Source: Demequina muriae
Lineage (GTDB): Bacteria > Actinomycetota > Actinomycetes > Actinomycetales > Demequinaceae
Direction of reading: 5' to 3'
Length of the DNA stretch: 64,000 bases
Assembly (NCBI RefSeq): GCF_030418295.1
Contig: NZ_JAUHQA010000001.1
Location: 124,001 to 188,000 of the forward strand
Shown here: one piece after another, positions 1 to 8,455 of the stretch
How the letters are laid out: every line of letters begins with the position of its first letter
Numbering within the stretch: position 1 is the stretch's first letter
The notes under the pieces: generated by a model
The model's database searches: none
What the model saw: only the letters and a program-made list of their open reading frames with translations
What the model was told of the DNA's origin: nothing
Made by a program: the position numbers and the translations under genes

Positions 1-774
<774 letters not shown>

Positions 775-781
775 CCGCGGC

Positions 782-837
782 GGGCGGACTCCGCCCCACT
801 CCCGCCACCGCGCCGATGCGCGGGCGCCTCAGGCGCC
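782..837. terminator. Stem-loops between convergent genes
   Basis: Two GC-rich inverted repeats lie between gnd and the convergent gene: GGGCGGA/TCCGCCC at 782-796 and GGCGCC-TCA-GGCGCC at 823-837, the second spanning the stop codon of the minus-strand gene. Neither has a T tract. They may end transcription from both sides; activity is inferred. Confidence 0.4.
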
Positions 838-1311
838 GATGCGGGCCCTCAGCACGTCGAGCAGCGCGGCTTCGTCGTCGACGCCGAGATAGACCTCACC
901 GCCGCCGCGCACCGTCAGGACGACGGCAGAGTCACCGCGCGTGGTGTACGCGACCGCGTTCGGGAGCCGGTGGCTCCATCTCCATCCCCACCCGCCGAAG
1001 TCCTTGATCGGCCGGTATGCGCGCTGCTCCACCGCGGTGATGTCATCCAGAGCGATCTCCTTCCTCACCAGGCCCGCGAGAGAGACGCGCACGTGGGTGT
1101 GATCCACGGTGACGGTGAGCGACGCCCAGAACAGCGAAGTCATCGCGGCGACGACCACCGCGCCGGTCGCCCACGCCGTCGCCGACTCCCCCTGCTCGCC
1201 CCACATCCCACCCGCCGCGAACGCGACCGCGCAGAGCAGCACGGCGCCCCCGAGCATCCAGCGGGCGGCGGGGTTCTGGTGAAGATACTCGCGCGAGCGG
1301 AAGGCGACCAT
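829..1311 (-). CDS. Hypothetical membrane protein with PH-like domain
   Basis: A 160 aa protein not recognised as a named family. After a short basic N-terminus (MVAFRSREYLHQNP) come two hydrophobic segments at about 17-34 and 43-62, then a soluble part with alternating strands typical of small bacterial PH-like domains (VTVDHTHVRVSLAG, then ITAVEQRAY, then a Trp-rich GGWGWRW loop and YTTRGDSAVVLTV), ending in a helix (DDEAALLDVLRARIG). I chose the ATG at 1311; a GTG lies just upstream in frame. It converges on gnd and is divergent from the SDR gene. Role unknown; probably a membrane-anchored binding or structural module. Confidence 0.6.
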   Translation of the reverse strand: MVAFRSREYLHQNPAARWMLGGAVLLCAVAFAAGGMWGEQGESATAWATGAVVVAAMTSLFWASLTVTVDHTHVRVSLAGLVRKEIALDDITAVEQRAYRPIKDFGGWGWRWSHRLPNAVAYTTRGDSAVVLTVRGGGEVYLGVDDEAALLDVLRARIGA

Positions 1312-1456
1312 GGCGACCACCCTGCCACGCGCATCGGCCGGCGCCACTCCTCCCCGGGAAGGAATCCTTCGCGTGGCGAGGCGGTTGTCCCCCACGACAG
1401 GGGCGTGCCGCCACCTCGGCGCGCCCGCACCGCACCCGCAACCACCGGAGGCACCC

Positions 1457-2353
1457 ATGTCTTTCGACCAGCTCACGTTCGACAACCCGGCCGAGCGCTA
1501 CTCGCACCTCAAGGGGAAGAAGCAGAAGCAGCCGCTGCCCGGCCTCGACCGTGACCTCGACCCGCAAGCGGACCATGGCGAGGAGAGTTACCGCGGCACC
1601 GGACGCCTCCAGGGCCGGAAGGCGCTCATCACCGGCGGCGACTCCGGGATCGGGGCGGCCGTCGCCATCGCCTACGCCCGCGAAGGCGCCGACGTGGTGA
1701 TCAACTATCTCGAGTCGGAGCGCACGGACGCCGAGCGCATCGGCGGGCTGATCGAGCACGAGGGCGGCAAGGCCGTGCTGATCGCGGGCGACATCCGGCA
1801 CCGCGACTTCTGTCGCGAGCTCGTCGCCAAGGCGGTGGACGCGCTCGGCGGCCTCGACATCCTCGTCAATAATGCGGGGCACCAGGTGTTCCACGAAGAC
1901 TTCACCGACATCAGCGAGGACGACCTGGACCGGACCATGAAGACCAACGTCTACGCGATGTTCTGGATCACGCAGGACGCGCTCCAGCACATGGGTCCGG
2001 GGTCGACCATCATCAACACCAGCTCGGTGCAGTCCTACAAGCCGTCGCCGGTGATCATCGACTACGCGACGACGAAGGCGGCGATCGTGGGCTTCACCAA
2101 GGGCCTCGCGATGCAGCTCGCGGAGCAGGGCATCCGGGTCAACACCGTGGCGCCCGGACCCGTGTGGACCCCGCTGCAGGTGACGGAGGGGCAGCCCCAG
2201 GAGAAGCTGGAGAGCTTCGGCGAGGTCACCGCGCTGGGGCGCATGGGCCAGCCGGTCGAGATGGCTCCGGCATACGTCTTCCTGGCGTCGCCCGAGTCCA
2301 GCTACGTCGTCGGCGAGACCATCAACGTGAACGGCGGCATGCCCGTCCCGTGA
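1457..2353 (+). CDS. SDR family oxidoreductase (YghA/YhdF-like)
   Basis: A 298 aa NAD(P)-dependent short-chain dehydrogenase of the group with an N-terminal extension of about 45 aa (general-stress, glucose/ribitol-dehydrogenase-like). Seen: cofactor loop TGGDSGIGAAVA at about 56-67, structural motif LVNNAGHQ, catalytic Ser in NTSSVQSYKPSP and Tyr/Lys in YATTKAA, and the PG motif VAPGPVWTPLQ. The start at 1457 is set by GGAGG six bases upstream; an in-frame ATG further up lacks this site. The substrate is unknown; relatives are often stress-induced. The stop codon lies in the first unit of the tandem repeat that follows. Confidence 0.9.
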   Translation: MSFDQLTFDNPAERYSHLKGKKQKQPLPGLDRDLDPQADHGEESYRGTGRLQGRKALITGGDSGIGAAVAIAYAREGADVVINYLESERTDAERIGGLIEHEGGKAVLIAGDIRHRDFCRELVAKAVDALGGLDILVNNAGHQVFHEDFTDISEDDLDRTMKTNVYAMFWITQDALQHMGPGSTIINTSSVQSYKPSPVIIDYATTKAAIVGFTKGLAMQLAEQGIRVNTVAPGPVWTPLQVTEGQPQEKLESFGEVTALGRMGQPVEMAPAYVFLASPESSYVVGETINVNGGMPVP

Positions 2354-2450
2354 CATCGAGCACGGCCCCGTGACGTCGAACACGGCCCGGTGACGTCAAG
2401 CACGGCCCAGTGACATCGAGCACGGCGCTGTGACGTCGAGCACGGCGCCC
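2351..2450. repeat. Tandem repeat, 5 x 20 bp, starting at the SDR stop codon
   Basis: Five consecutive 20-base units begin at 2351, 2371, 2391, 2411 and 2431. Consensus TGACRTCRARCACGGCSCNG; each unit carries a TGACGTCA-like core. The first unit starts with the TGA stop of the SDR gene. Such arrays arise by slippage and could vary in copy number between strains. No protein role. Confidence 0.9.
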
Positions 2451-2464
2451 AGCCGCGCCGCCCC

Positions 2465-2659
2465 TCACGGGGCGACGCGGCTGGACAGGGTCAGCACGCT
2501 GCGCGCAGCGCGCATGCGGCGCACCGCGCGGACGTACGCACGGCGCACCAGACGGGAACGGCGCGCCCGACGGCGACGCGCGTACTGCGCGTCGGCGACG
2601 AGTTCGCGGTGGTCCGCGCGATGCAGGGCCATCAGCGAGACGGGATCCTGGAGATACAT
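2465..2659 (-). CDS. Small Arg-rich hypothetical protein
   Basis: A 64 aa ORF preceded by a strong ribosome-binding site (GGGGAGGTGAATC then ATG), the main reason to call it. It begins MYLQDPVSLMALHRADHREL, then turns into a strongly basic helix with runs such as RRRRARRSR and RRAYVRAVRRMRAARS, and no hydrophobic segment. Short basic ORFs with an N-terminal helix followed by Arg-rich repeats are frequent in Micrococcales and mostly uncharacterised; nucleic-acid or membrane binding is possible. It may be co-transcribed with the 45 aa ORF upstream at 2883-3020. Confidence 0.55.
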   Translation of the reverse strand: MYLQDPVSLMALHRADHRELVADAQYARRRRARRSRLVRRAYVRAVRRMRAARSVLTLSSRVAP

Positions 2660-2882
2660 GATTCACCTCCCCTCGCGCTCGATGAGCGAGGGTGTTCCGG
2701 CCCGCAGGCGCGTGTCGATGAACGACGGCGGGCATGCGGGTGGACGTCAGGGGACGCCCGGTGGCGCTGCGCTCGGGCGCGGCGGGACGGGCGTGATCAC
2801 GCGGTGAGGCGTGGAGGAATCACATCCGTGAGGATGGATCGGGGGCAGTCAGCGCGGGCGGCTCGGCGCCGCAGCAGCGGAC
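2660..2882. other. Intergenic, nothing recognised
   Basis: GC-rich spacer between two minus-strand small ORFs. It holds the ribosome-binding site of the downstream ORF; I see no clear promoter, hairpin or coding region. Confidence 0.4.
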
Positions 2883-3020
2883 TCAGCCGAGGTCAGCCTG
2901 CAGGCGCGAGCGACCTCGCGAGCTGCCGGCCGCCGCGGTCATGATCTGACCGCGGGCGTGGAAGGACAGCACACGAGCGCGCGCGACAGTGCGCGGCGTG
3001 ATGGCGATATTCATCATCAT
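2883..3020 (-). CDS. Small hypothetical protein (45 aa)
   Basis: Starts with three ATG codons (MMMNIAITPRTVARARVLSF) behind a good ribosome-binding site, AGGAAGGAGAACGCC. The rest is small and basic, with a C-terminal RGRSRLQADLG. No known domain and no membrane segment. It lies 66 nt after the MFS gene stop on the same strand, separated by a hairpin. Support is the Shine-Dalgarno sequence and position only. Confidence 0.45.
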   Translation of the reverse strand: MMMNIAITPRTVARARVLSFHARGQIMTAAAGSSRGRSRLQADLG

Positions 3021-3050
3021 GGCGTTCTCCTTCCTGGGGTGAATCGGCCC

Positions 3051-3067
3051 CGGAGCCAGCGGCTCCG
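3051..3067 (-). terminator. Hairpin after the MFS gene
   Basis: Inverted repeat CGGAGCC-AGC-GGCTCCG (7 bp stem, 3 nt loop) lies 20 nt past the MFS stop and upstream of the small ORF. No T tract; it may be an attenuator between the two genes or an RNA-stabilising end. Confidence 0.4.
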
Positions 3068-3086
3068 CGGTGCAACCCGGACGACG

Positions 3087-4394
3087 TTACCCCTCGAAGC
3101 GATCGAGGGGAAGGACATTTTGCCGATTCGTGACATTGGCGCGCAACGACGGCGCCACCAGCGCAACGGCGACGGCCACCGCGACGCCTCCCCACGCCAG
3201 CGCGGCGAAGCTCGAGCCCGCGACAATGACACCAGACGCTCCCCCGCCGGCAGCACTCGAGGCCGCGATGAAGAAGTCCGCCCTGCCCTGGAGCCGGGCA
3301 CGGTTCGCCAGCGGAGGCGCCGTGGACAGCACCTGCGTGCCCGCCACGATCCCCAGGCTCCACCCCAGTCCCAGCAGCGTGAGGCCGATCGCGATGGGCA
3401 CCAGCGACTCTCCAGGGGCGAGCGCCAGGGTGGCGGCGGCAGCGGCCAGGGTCACGCTCGCGGCAACGACGGTCGGCACCACTCCCCACCGGTCGACCAC
3501 GAACCCCGACAGCGGCGCCGGCAGGTACATCGCCGCGACGTGGAGAGAGATCACGGTGGCGGCCGCCGAGAGCGTGTGGCCGTGCGCCGTCATGTGGACC
3601 GGCGTCATCGTCATGACGCCCACCATCACTGCCTGCGTGCCCACCATGGCAGCGATCGCGCCCACCACGCGCGGCCGCCACCGGGGTTCGCCCAGGTCGC
3701 CGTCCTCGTCTGCATCGACGGGCGGCGCATCGGCCGGCCGTGCGCCGAGGCGGAGCGCGAGCAGCAGCGGGTCAGGGCGGAGCCACAGCGCGAGGACGGC
3801 CGCGCCCACGCCGTAGGCGAGCGCCGCGACCGCGAAGGGGCCCGTCAGTGCGCTCAGTCCCCAGGGCTCGACGAGCGAGCCCGAGGCCTCCGCGAGTTGC
3901 GGCCCCAGGACGGCGCCCACGGTCGTCGCGACCAGGACCACGGCCGATGCGCGGGCGCGCCGGGAGGGCGGAGCGAGGTCGGCGCCTGCGTAGCGCGCCT
4001 GAAGGTTGGCGGCGGATCCCGCTCCATAGACGAGGAGGGACGCGAACAGCACGGGCACCGAGTCGATGGCGGCGGCCATCACCACGCCGACCGCGCCGAG
4101 GGCGCCCGCCGCATAGCCCCACGCGAGCCCCACACGGCGTCCGCGCCGCTGAGACATCGCGCCGATCGCCACGGCGGACCCGCCCGCGCCGAGGGCAAAG
4201 AGCAGCGCCGGCACCCCCGCGGCGGACGTCGACTCGAGCATCTCGGCCGCCAGCAGCGCTCCCACGGTGACGCCTGCCGCCAGTCCAGCGCCGGACAGCA
4301 CCTGAGCGATGATCAGCGTGCGCAGCACGGCGCGCTGGGCGATCTCGCGCTCGGTGGGGCCTCCCGTGGGCGCCGCCTCTGACGGGGCCGTCAC
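3087..4394 (-). CDS. MFS transporter, coupled to an ArsR-rhodanese regulator
   Basis: A 435 aa major facilitator with about 12 hydrophobic segments. Seen: the loop 2-3 motif AMSQRRGRRVGLAWG, the segment YGAGSAANLQARYAGADLAPPSRRARAS, and a central charged loop after VLALWLRPDPLL. The start is GTG at 4394, whose bases form GTGA with the stop of the upstream regulator, so translation is coupled and the two make an operon. Substrate unknown. MFS genes beside ArsR-rhodanese fusions often export or import sulfur, metalloid or small anionic compounds, which is inference from context only. Confidence 0.85.
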   Translation of the reverse strand: MTAPSEAAPTGGPTEREIAQRAVLRTLIIAQVLSGAGLAAGVTVGALLAAEMLESTSAAGVPALLFALGAGGSAVAIGAMSQRRGRRVGLAWGYAAGALGAVGVVMAAAIDSVPVLFASLLVYGAGSAANLQARYAGADLAPPSRRARASAVVLVATTVGAVLGPQLAEASGSLVEPWGLSALTGPFAVAALAYGVGAAVLALWLRPDPLLLALRLGARPADAPPVDADEDGDLGEPRWRPRVVGAIAAMVGTQAVMVGVMTMTPVHMTAHGHTLSAAATVISLHVAAMYLPAPLSGFVVDRWGVVPTVVAASVTLAAAAATLALAPGESLVPIAIGLTLLGLGWSLGIVAGTQVLSTAPPLANRARLQGRADFFIAASSAAGGGASGVIVAGSSFAALAWGGVAVAVAVALVAPSLRANVTNRQNVLPLDRFEG

Positions 4395-5008
4395 GAGGCC
4401 GACACCCGGTCGAGCGCGCGCCACTCCAGGACGCCCACGTCGGTGACGCGGGCCGTGCGCCCGTGCGCGCGCAGGATCTCGACGGCATCGTGCGAGAGCG
4501 AGCAGAACCTGCCGCGGCAGTACACGACGTACGGCACGTCCTCGGGCAGCTCGCGCACCCGCGTCTCGAGCTCATCGAGGGGAACGTTGACCGCACCGTC
4601 GTAGTGATCGTGAGCGAACTCCTGCGGTGGACGCACGTCGAGCACCACTTCGCGGCCGGTCTCGGCCGGGGACTGCGCGCCCGGCTCGGTCAACGGTGCG
4701 ACCACGTCGTAGAGCCGCAGCAGCAGCGCGGTCACATGATCGCCGGCGAGAGCGTAGACGACGGTCGTGCCGTCGCGCCTGGTCTCGACCAGACCGGCGT
4801 CCTTGAGGATCTGGAGGTGGGCCGATGCGGTGGTCAGCTTGACGCCCGCGAGGTCGGCGAGCTCGCCCACGCTCCGATCGGCCTGGGCCAGTCGATCGAG
4901 CATCGTGACCCGGGTGCCGTGGGCGAGGCACTTGCCGACGCGCGCGACGGCGTCGAGGGAGTCGGCGGTGGCGGCTCGCACCCGCTCCTCCCTATTCCAT
5001 GAATTCAT
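4391..5008 (-). CDS. ArsR-family regulator with C-terminal rhodanese domain
   Basis: A 205 aa fusion. Residues about 20-95 form a winged helix-turn-helix (LAHGTRVTMLDRL, VGELADLAGVKLTTASAHLQILKDAGLVETRRDGTTVVYAL); residues about 120-200 form a rhodanese domain with LDVRPPQEFAHDHYDGAVNVP and active-site loop VVYCRGRFCSLSHDA, with the nucleophilic Cys followed by a second Cys four residues on. Such fusions couple sulfur-species chemistry to DNA release; that mechanism is inferred here. A long perfect palindrome covers the start codon, implying autorepression. A TACGGT hexamer seven bases upstream of the ATG suggests a leaderless mRNA. Confidence 0.92.
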   Translation of the reverse strand: MNSWNREERVRAATADSLDAVARVGKCLAHGTRVTMLDRLAQADRSVGELADLAGVKLTTASAHLQILKDAGLVETRRDGTTVVYALAGDHVTALLLRLYDVVAPLTEPGAQSPAETGREVVLDVRPPQEFAHDHYDGAVNVPLDELETRVRELPEDVPYVVYCRGRFCSLSHDAVEILRAHGRTARVTDVGVLEWRALDRVSAS

Positions 5009-5021
5009 GGAATAGACCGTA
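4992..5021 (-). promoter_or_regulatory. 24 bp perfect palindrome and -10 hexamer at the arsR-rhodanese start
   Basis: Bases 4992-5015 form a perfect palindrome with half-site CTATTCCATGAA and an EcoRI-like centre; the ATG start codon (5006-5008) lies inside it. A -10-like TACGGT sits at 5016-5021, seven bases before the ATG. A dimer bound here would cover the transcription start, so this is the probable autoregulatory operator. Confidence 0.75.
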
Positions 5022-5048
5022 CCTCGTCGCGGCGCCCGGTGCGACCGG

Positions 5049-6524
5049 TCACCCTCCGGTGGCAGTGATGACGATGAGCGCGACGTTCAGCGCGACGATC
5101 GCCGCGACCACGGCCCACCCCGTCATGCGCAGCGGAAGACCGGACACGTGCTCGCCCATCACCGCGCGATCGTTGGTGAGCCGGACCAGCGGGATCAGCG
5201 CGAACGGGATGCCGAGGCTCAGCACGACCTGACTCAGCACCAGCGCCCACGTGGGATCGGCCCCCAGGGCGATCACCACCAGGGCGGGAATGAGGGTGAC
5301 GAGCCGGCGCGTCAGCAGCGGGATGCGCCGGTGCAGGAGGCCGCCCATGATCACGGCGCCCGCATAGGCGCCCACGGACGTCGCGGCCAGTCCGGACGCG
5401 AGCAGACCCACCGCGAACACCACCCCGATGATCGGGCCGAGGTTCGCCTCGATCGCGGCATGAGCGCCGGCGATGGTGTCGGTGCCGCCGACTCCCCGCA
5501 ATGAGGCGGCGGCGAGCAGCAGCATCGCGATGTTCACCGAGCCTGCGATCACCAGGGACCACAGCACGTCGACCTTGGTCGCGCGCAGCAGCACGGGCAG
5601 GCGCGCGGTCGTGGCTCCCCCGCCAGGGCCCGTCTGGGTCGTCGTGTCTGATCGATCAGACTCCGTCGCCGCCGATGAGTCGGGCGCGGCGATCGCGGTG
5701 GCATCGGTCTCGCCCGCAAGGCGGCTCGGGACGCTCGCCTCCGGCACAGCGGTGCGCTCGACCGCCGCCGTGACGTCGCGGGGCTCGACCCTGACGGCGG
5801 CGACGTCCGCGCCCGCCTGACCGGGCAGGTGGCGATCCCGCGCCAGCGCCGAGTGCAGGTAGATCGCGTGCGGCATCACGGTCGCACCGAGCATCGAGGC
5901 GGCGAGCAGGACCGTGCCGGAGTCCGCGAAGCGCGGCACCAGACCGCCCGCGGTCTGCGCCCAGTCCACGGGCGACACGAACAGTCCCGCGAGGAAGCCC
6001 ACCGCGATGATGGCCAGGAAGCCCATGATGACGAACTCGAACGGTCGCTGGCCCTTCCGGGAGTGGACGGCGAGCAGCGCCATCGACACGGCGCCGGTGA
6101 TGAGGCCGCCCCACACGAGCGGGAGCCCGAAGAGCAGATTCAGGGCGATCGCCCCGCCGATGACCTCGGCCAGGTCGGTGGCGGCGGCCACCACCTCGGC
6201 CTGCCCCCAGTAGGACAGCCGGGTGCCGCGACCCAGCCGTGCGCCCATCAGCTCGGGAAGGGACCGGCCGGTCACGAGACCCAGCTTGGCGCTGAGGTAC
6301 TGGATCAGCACGGCCATCGCGTTCGAGACCACGAGCACCCACACCAGGAGATAGCCATACTCCGCGCCCGCCGTGAGGTTGGCCGCGACGTTGCCGGGAT
6401 CGACGTAGGCGACGGCCGCGACGAACGCGGGTCCGAGCAGCATCCACAGGCGCCGCTCAGGGCGGCGCACCGGTGCGCGTTCCGAGGCCTCCACGTGAGG
6501 CGAGGCGGAGGGGGTGAGAGGCAT
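5049..6524 (-). CDS. mntH: NRAMP-family Mn2+/Fe2+ transporter
   Basis: A 491 aa proton-coupled divalent metal importer. Seen: TM1 metal-binding motif DPGN (AYVDPGNVAANL), TM6 motif MPH (GATVMPHAIYLHSAL), and the LPELMGARLG loop. An unusual hydrophilic stretch of about 60-70 residues rich in Ala, Ser, Thr and Asp follows the MPH helix (bases about 5581-5845) where relatives have a loop near 20 residues. Start chosen at 6524, because the further upstream ATG at 6557 lies inside an operator-like palindrome and the TAAGTT hexamer seven bases before 6524 fits a leaderless transcript. Likely repressed by a manganese-sensing DtxR/MntR-type regulator. Confidence 0.93.
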   Translation of the reverse strand: MPLTPSASPHVEASERAPVRRPERRLWMLLGPAFVAAVAYVDPGNVAANLTAGAEYGYLLVWVLVVSNAMAVLIQYLSAKLGLVTGRSLPELMGARLGRGTRLSYWGQAEVVAAATDLAEVIGGAIALNLLFGLPLVWGGLITGAVSMALLAVHSRKGQRPFEFVIMGFLAIIAVGFLAGLFVSPVDWAQTAGGLVPRFADSGTVLLAASMLGATVMPHAIYLHSALARDRHLPGQAGADVAAVRVEPRDVTAAVERTAVPEASVPSRLAGETDATAIAAPDSSAATESDRSDTTTQTGPGGGATTARLPVLLRATKVDVLWSLVIAGSVNIAMLLLAAASLRGVGGTDTIAGAHAAIEANLGPIIGVVFAVGLLASGLAATSVGAYAGAVIMGGLLHRRIPLLTRRLVTLIPALVVIALGADPTWALVLSQVVLSLGIPFALIPLVRLTNDRAVMGEHVSGLPLRMTGWAVVAAIVALNVALIVITATGG

Positions 6525-6531
6525 GCTTCTC

Positions 6532-6561
6532 AACTTAGCATCGAGATTTCGGTACACCGAA
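6532..6561 (-). promoter_or_regulatory. mntH promoter with MntR-like palindrome
   Basis: Extended -10 TGCTAAGTT (hexamer 6532-6537) lies seven bases before the mntH ATG. Palindrome TTCGGTGTACCGAA at 6548-6561 lies just upstream in the spacer/-35 region, where a repressor would block polymerase. Assignment to MntR rests on the gene controlled, not on a verified consensus. Confidence 0.6.
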
Positions 6562-6652
6562 CTTCTGCCCGCAGACCCATCATCGGACCAGTCACGTCAG
6601 ATTCGGGTGCGCGTGCAGGAGGATGCGGTGCCGAAGGCTGCGCTGTCGCAGG

Positions 6653-6982
6653 TCAGCGGGGAGCGAGCATCATCACGCCTGCCCCGATCAGGCACAGCGT
6701 CGCTCCGGTCCAGTCCCACGCGTCGGGCCTGAAGCGGTCGACCACGATGCCCCAGGCGAGCGACCCGGCGACGAAGATGCCGCCGTAGGCCGCGAGGATC
6801 CGCCCGAAGTGCGGGTCGGGTTGGAAGGTGGCGATCACGCCGTACAGCGCCAGCGACACGACGCCAAGCCCCACGAACAGCGCACCGCGGTGCTCGCGCA
6901 GCCCCTGCCACACGAGCCAGGCGCCGCCGATCTCCGCGAGCGCGGCGGCGACGAACAGGAGGAGGACGCGCGCCACATGCAT
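6653..6982 (-). CDS. YnfA/UPF0060 family small membrane protein
   Basis: A 109 aa protein with four hydrophobic helices and the UPF0060 layout: [18 protein letters not shown], then [34 protein letters not shown], then [26 protein letters not shown]. The family resembles small multidrug-resistance transporters in size and topology; YnfA from enterobacteria has been linked to efflux, but the substrate here is unknown. It lies between mntH and the macrodomain gene on the same strand, with 21 nt to the latter. No good ribosome-binding site is visible at the ATG; a GTG two codons in is an alternative. Confidence 0.9.
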   Translation of the reverse strand: MHVARVLLLFVAAALAEIGGAWLVWQGLREHRGALFVGLGVVSLALYGVIATFQPDPHFGRILAAYGGIFVAGSLAWGIVVDRFRPDAWDWTGATLCLIGAGVMMLAPR

Positions 6983-7003
6983 GGGCGAGACGCTATCAGC
7001 GAG

Positions 7004-7510
7004 TCAGGAGCTCAGGCGGTCCATGTACAGCTCGTACTCGTAGTCGGAGTACGTGCAGAAGATCACGGCCTCGATCGAAGGGTGCTCCTGCACCGCCTCC
7101 CGCACCGTCGCGATGGCGACGTCGGCCGCGCGGTCCTGCGGGAACCCGTACGTCCCGGTCGCGATGCACGGGAACGCGATGATCGACAGTCCGTGGCCTG
7201 CAGCCAATGCGATCGAGTTGCGGTAGCACGCGGCGAGCACCTCCTCCTCACCGTGACCGCCGCCCCGCCAGAACGGCCCCACGGTGTGGATCACGTGGGT
7301 GGCGGGCAGCTTGTACCCGCCCGTCATCTTCGCCTCGCCGGGCTCACACCCGCCGAGCTCACGGCATTCGTCGTGCAGCCCTCGGCCGGCCACCCGATGG
7401 ATCGCTCCGTCGACGCCGCCCCCACCCAGCAGGGTCTCGTTGGCGGCATTCACGATCGCATCCACGGCGAGCGTGGTGATGTCATCACGAAGGACGGAGA
7501 GCTCGGTCAT
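7004..7510 (-). CDS. Macrodomain protein (O-acetyl-ADP-ribose deacetylase, YmdB-like)
   Basis: A 168 aa single macrodomain that binds ADP-ribose and in relatives deacetylates O-acetyl-ADP-ribose or removes mono-ADP-ribose. Seen: DITTLAVDAIVNAANETLLGGGGVDGAIHR (the conserved NAAN and GGGGVD..I ligand loop), HTVGPFWRGG, and the second loop FPCIATGTYGFP. The C-terminal strand EAVIFCTYSDYEYELY matches the family. AGAGGGC precedes the ATG. It is followed 21 nt later by ynfA. Whether it acts in ADP-ribose clean-up or RNase III modulation as in E. coli is unknown. Confidence 0.92.
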   Translation of the reverse strand: MTELSVLRDDITTLAVDAIVNAANETLLGGGGVDGAIHRVAGRGLHDECRELGGCEPGEAKMTGGYKLPATHVIHTVGPFWRGGGHGEEEVLAACYRNSIALAAGHGLSIIAFPCIATGTYGFPQDRAADVAIATVREAVQEHPSIEAVIFCTYSDYEYELYMDRLSS

Positions 7511-7561
7511 GCCCTCTAGTGTCGCCCGAATCGGGCCCGGCCGCAGACCCGGGCGTCCGAC

Positions 7562-8455
7562 TCACCCCGCGGGACGTGCCGTGATGATCCCGGCATACGG
7601 TCCGGACAGCGCTCCCGGGGCCCCCATGCCCGTCACCCACACGTCGGAGATCTGACCGTCCAGGTACAGGGCGTCATCCACGCCGAGCTCGTCGCGAAAC
7701 AGCGTGGCGAAGTCCCACAGATTCGTCACGCCCCACGACATCGCGAGCGTCACCGTGGTCCCGTCCGGACTGACCCCCACGCCGGAGCGCAGGGCCAGGT
7801 TGTCCGATCCCTCACGGAACTCGGGGTGCACCTCTCCGCCGAGCACGAGCGCGGGCCCCGACTGGGTCGCATGGGCCACGCCATCTCCCGAATACTCCGT
7901 GCTGTCCACCACCGAGGCGGTGCCGTCCTCATGCACGGCGAACACGCCGTTCGGCATCAGGTGGAAGTTGCCGGCGCCGTCCGCGAGATTCAATCCCACC
8001 AGCTCCTCGCCGTCGCTCACCAGCAGCCCACCGGGCACCACCTCGGGCGTGAAGATGCCCGCGTTGGTGGCCGCCGCGATCGTCGGGTCCGCCGCGATCA
8101 CGTCTGCCAGCATGGTGCCGCCGGGCTCCCAGTCGACGCGCACGTCCCACTCGTCGAGAGGCAGCGTCACCACCAGGTAGTTGCGGTCGGCGTGCGCCAC
8201 GATCTCGGCGTCCACCGCCCCGGGAAACTCGGCCGATGCGCCGGTCGGGTCAGGCACAGGCGTCGCGCCGGGCACCCCCGAAGGCGTCGCGGTCGGCGAC
8301 TCATCAGCGGTGACCGTGACGCGGGGCGGGGTGGGCGCATCGGCCGTCGTGCACGCCGCGAGGGAAGTCGATGCCAGCGCGATGCCGCCGAGCGCGGCCA
8401 CCACCCGCACCGTCGCACGGCCACGTGATCTCGAGCCCGCGCGCGCGACGGTCAC
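7562..8455 (-). CDS. Lipoprotein with phosphodiester glycosidase (DUF2233/NAGPA) domain
   Basis: A 297 aa exported lipoprotein: basic start, hydrophobic stretch VVAALGGIALASTSLAAC with lipobox LAAC, then a Thr/Pro-rich linker, then a DUF2233 domain (about 90-295). Domain landmarks are AATNAGIFTPEVVPGGLLVSDGEELVGLN, FAVHEDGTASVVDST, THAT-type QSGPALVLGGEVHPEF and ALYLDGQISDVWV. Related proteins hydrolyse GlcNAc phosphodiesters in cell-wall or capsular polymers. Start GTG 8455 overlaps the nhaP stop as GTGA; longer upstream frames belong to nhaP antisense. Translational coupling to an antiporter is unusual. Confidence 0.82.
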   Translation of the reverse strand: MTVARAGSRSRGRATVRVVAALGGIALASTSLAACTTADAPTPPRVTVTADESPTATPSGVPGATPVPDPTGASAEFPGAVDAEIVAHADRNYLVVTLPLDEWDVRVDWEPGGTMLADVIAADPTIAAATNAGIFTPEVVPGGLLVSDGEELVGLNLADGAGNFHLMPNGVFAVHEDGTASVVDSTEYSGDGVAHATQSGPALVLGGEVHPEFREGSDNLALRSGVGVSPDGTTVTLAMSWGVTNLWDFATLFRDELGVDDALYLDGQISDVWVTGMGAPGALSGPYAGIITARPAG

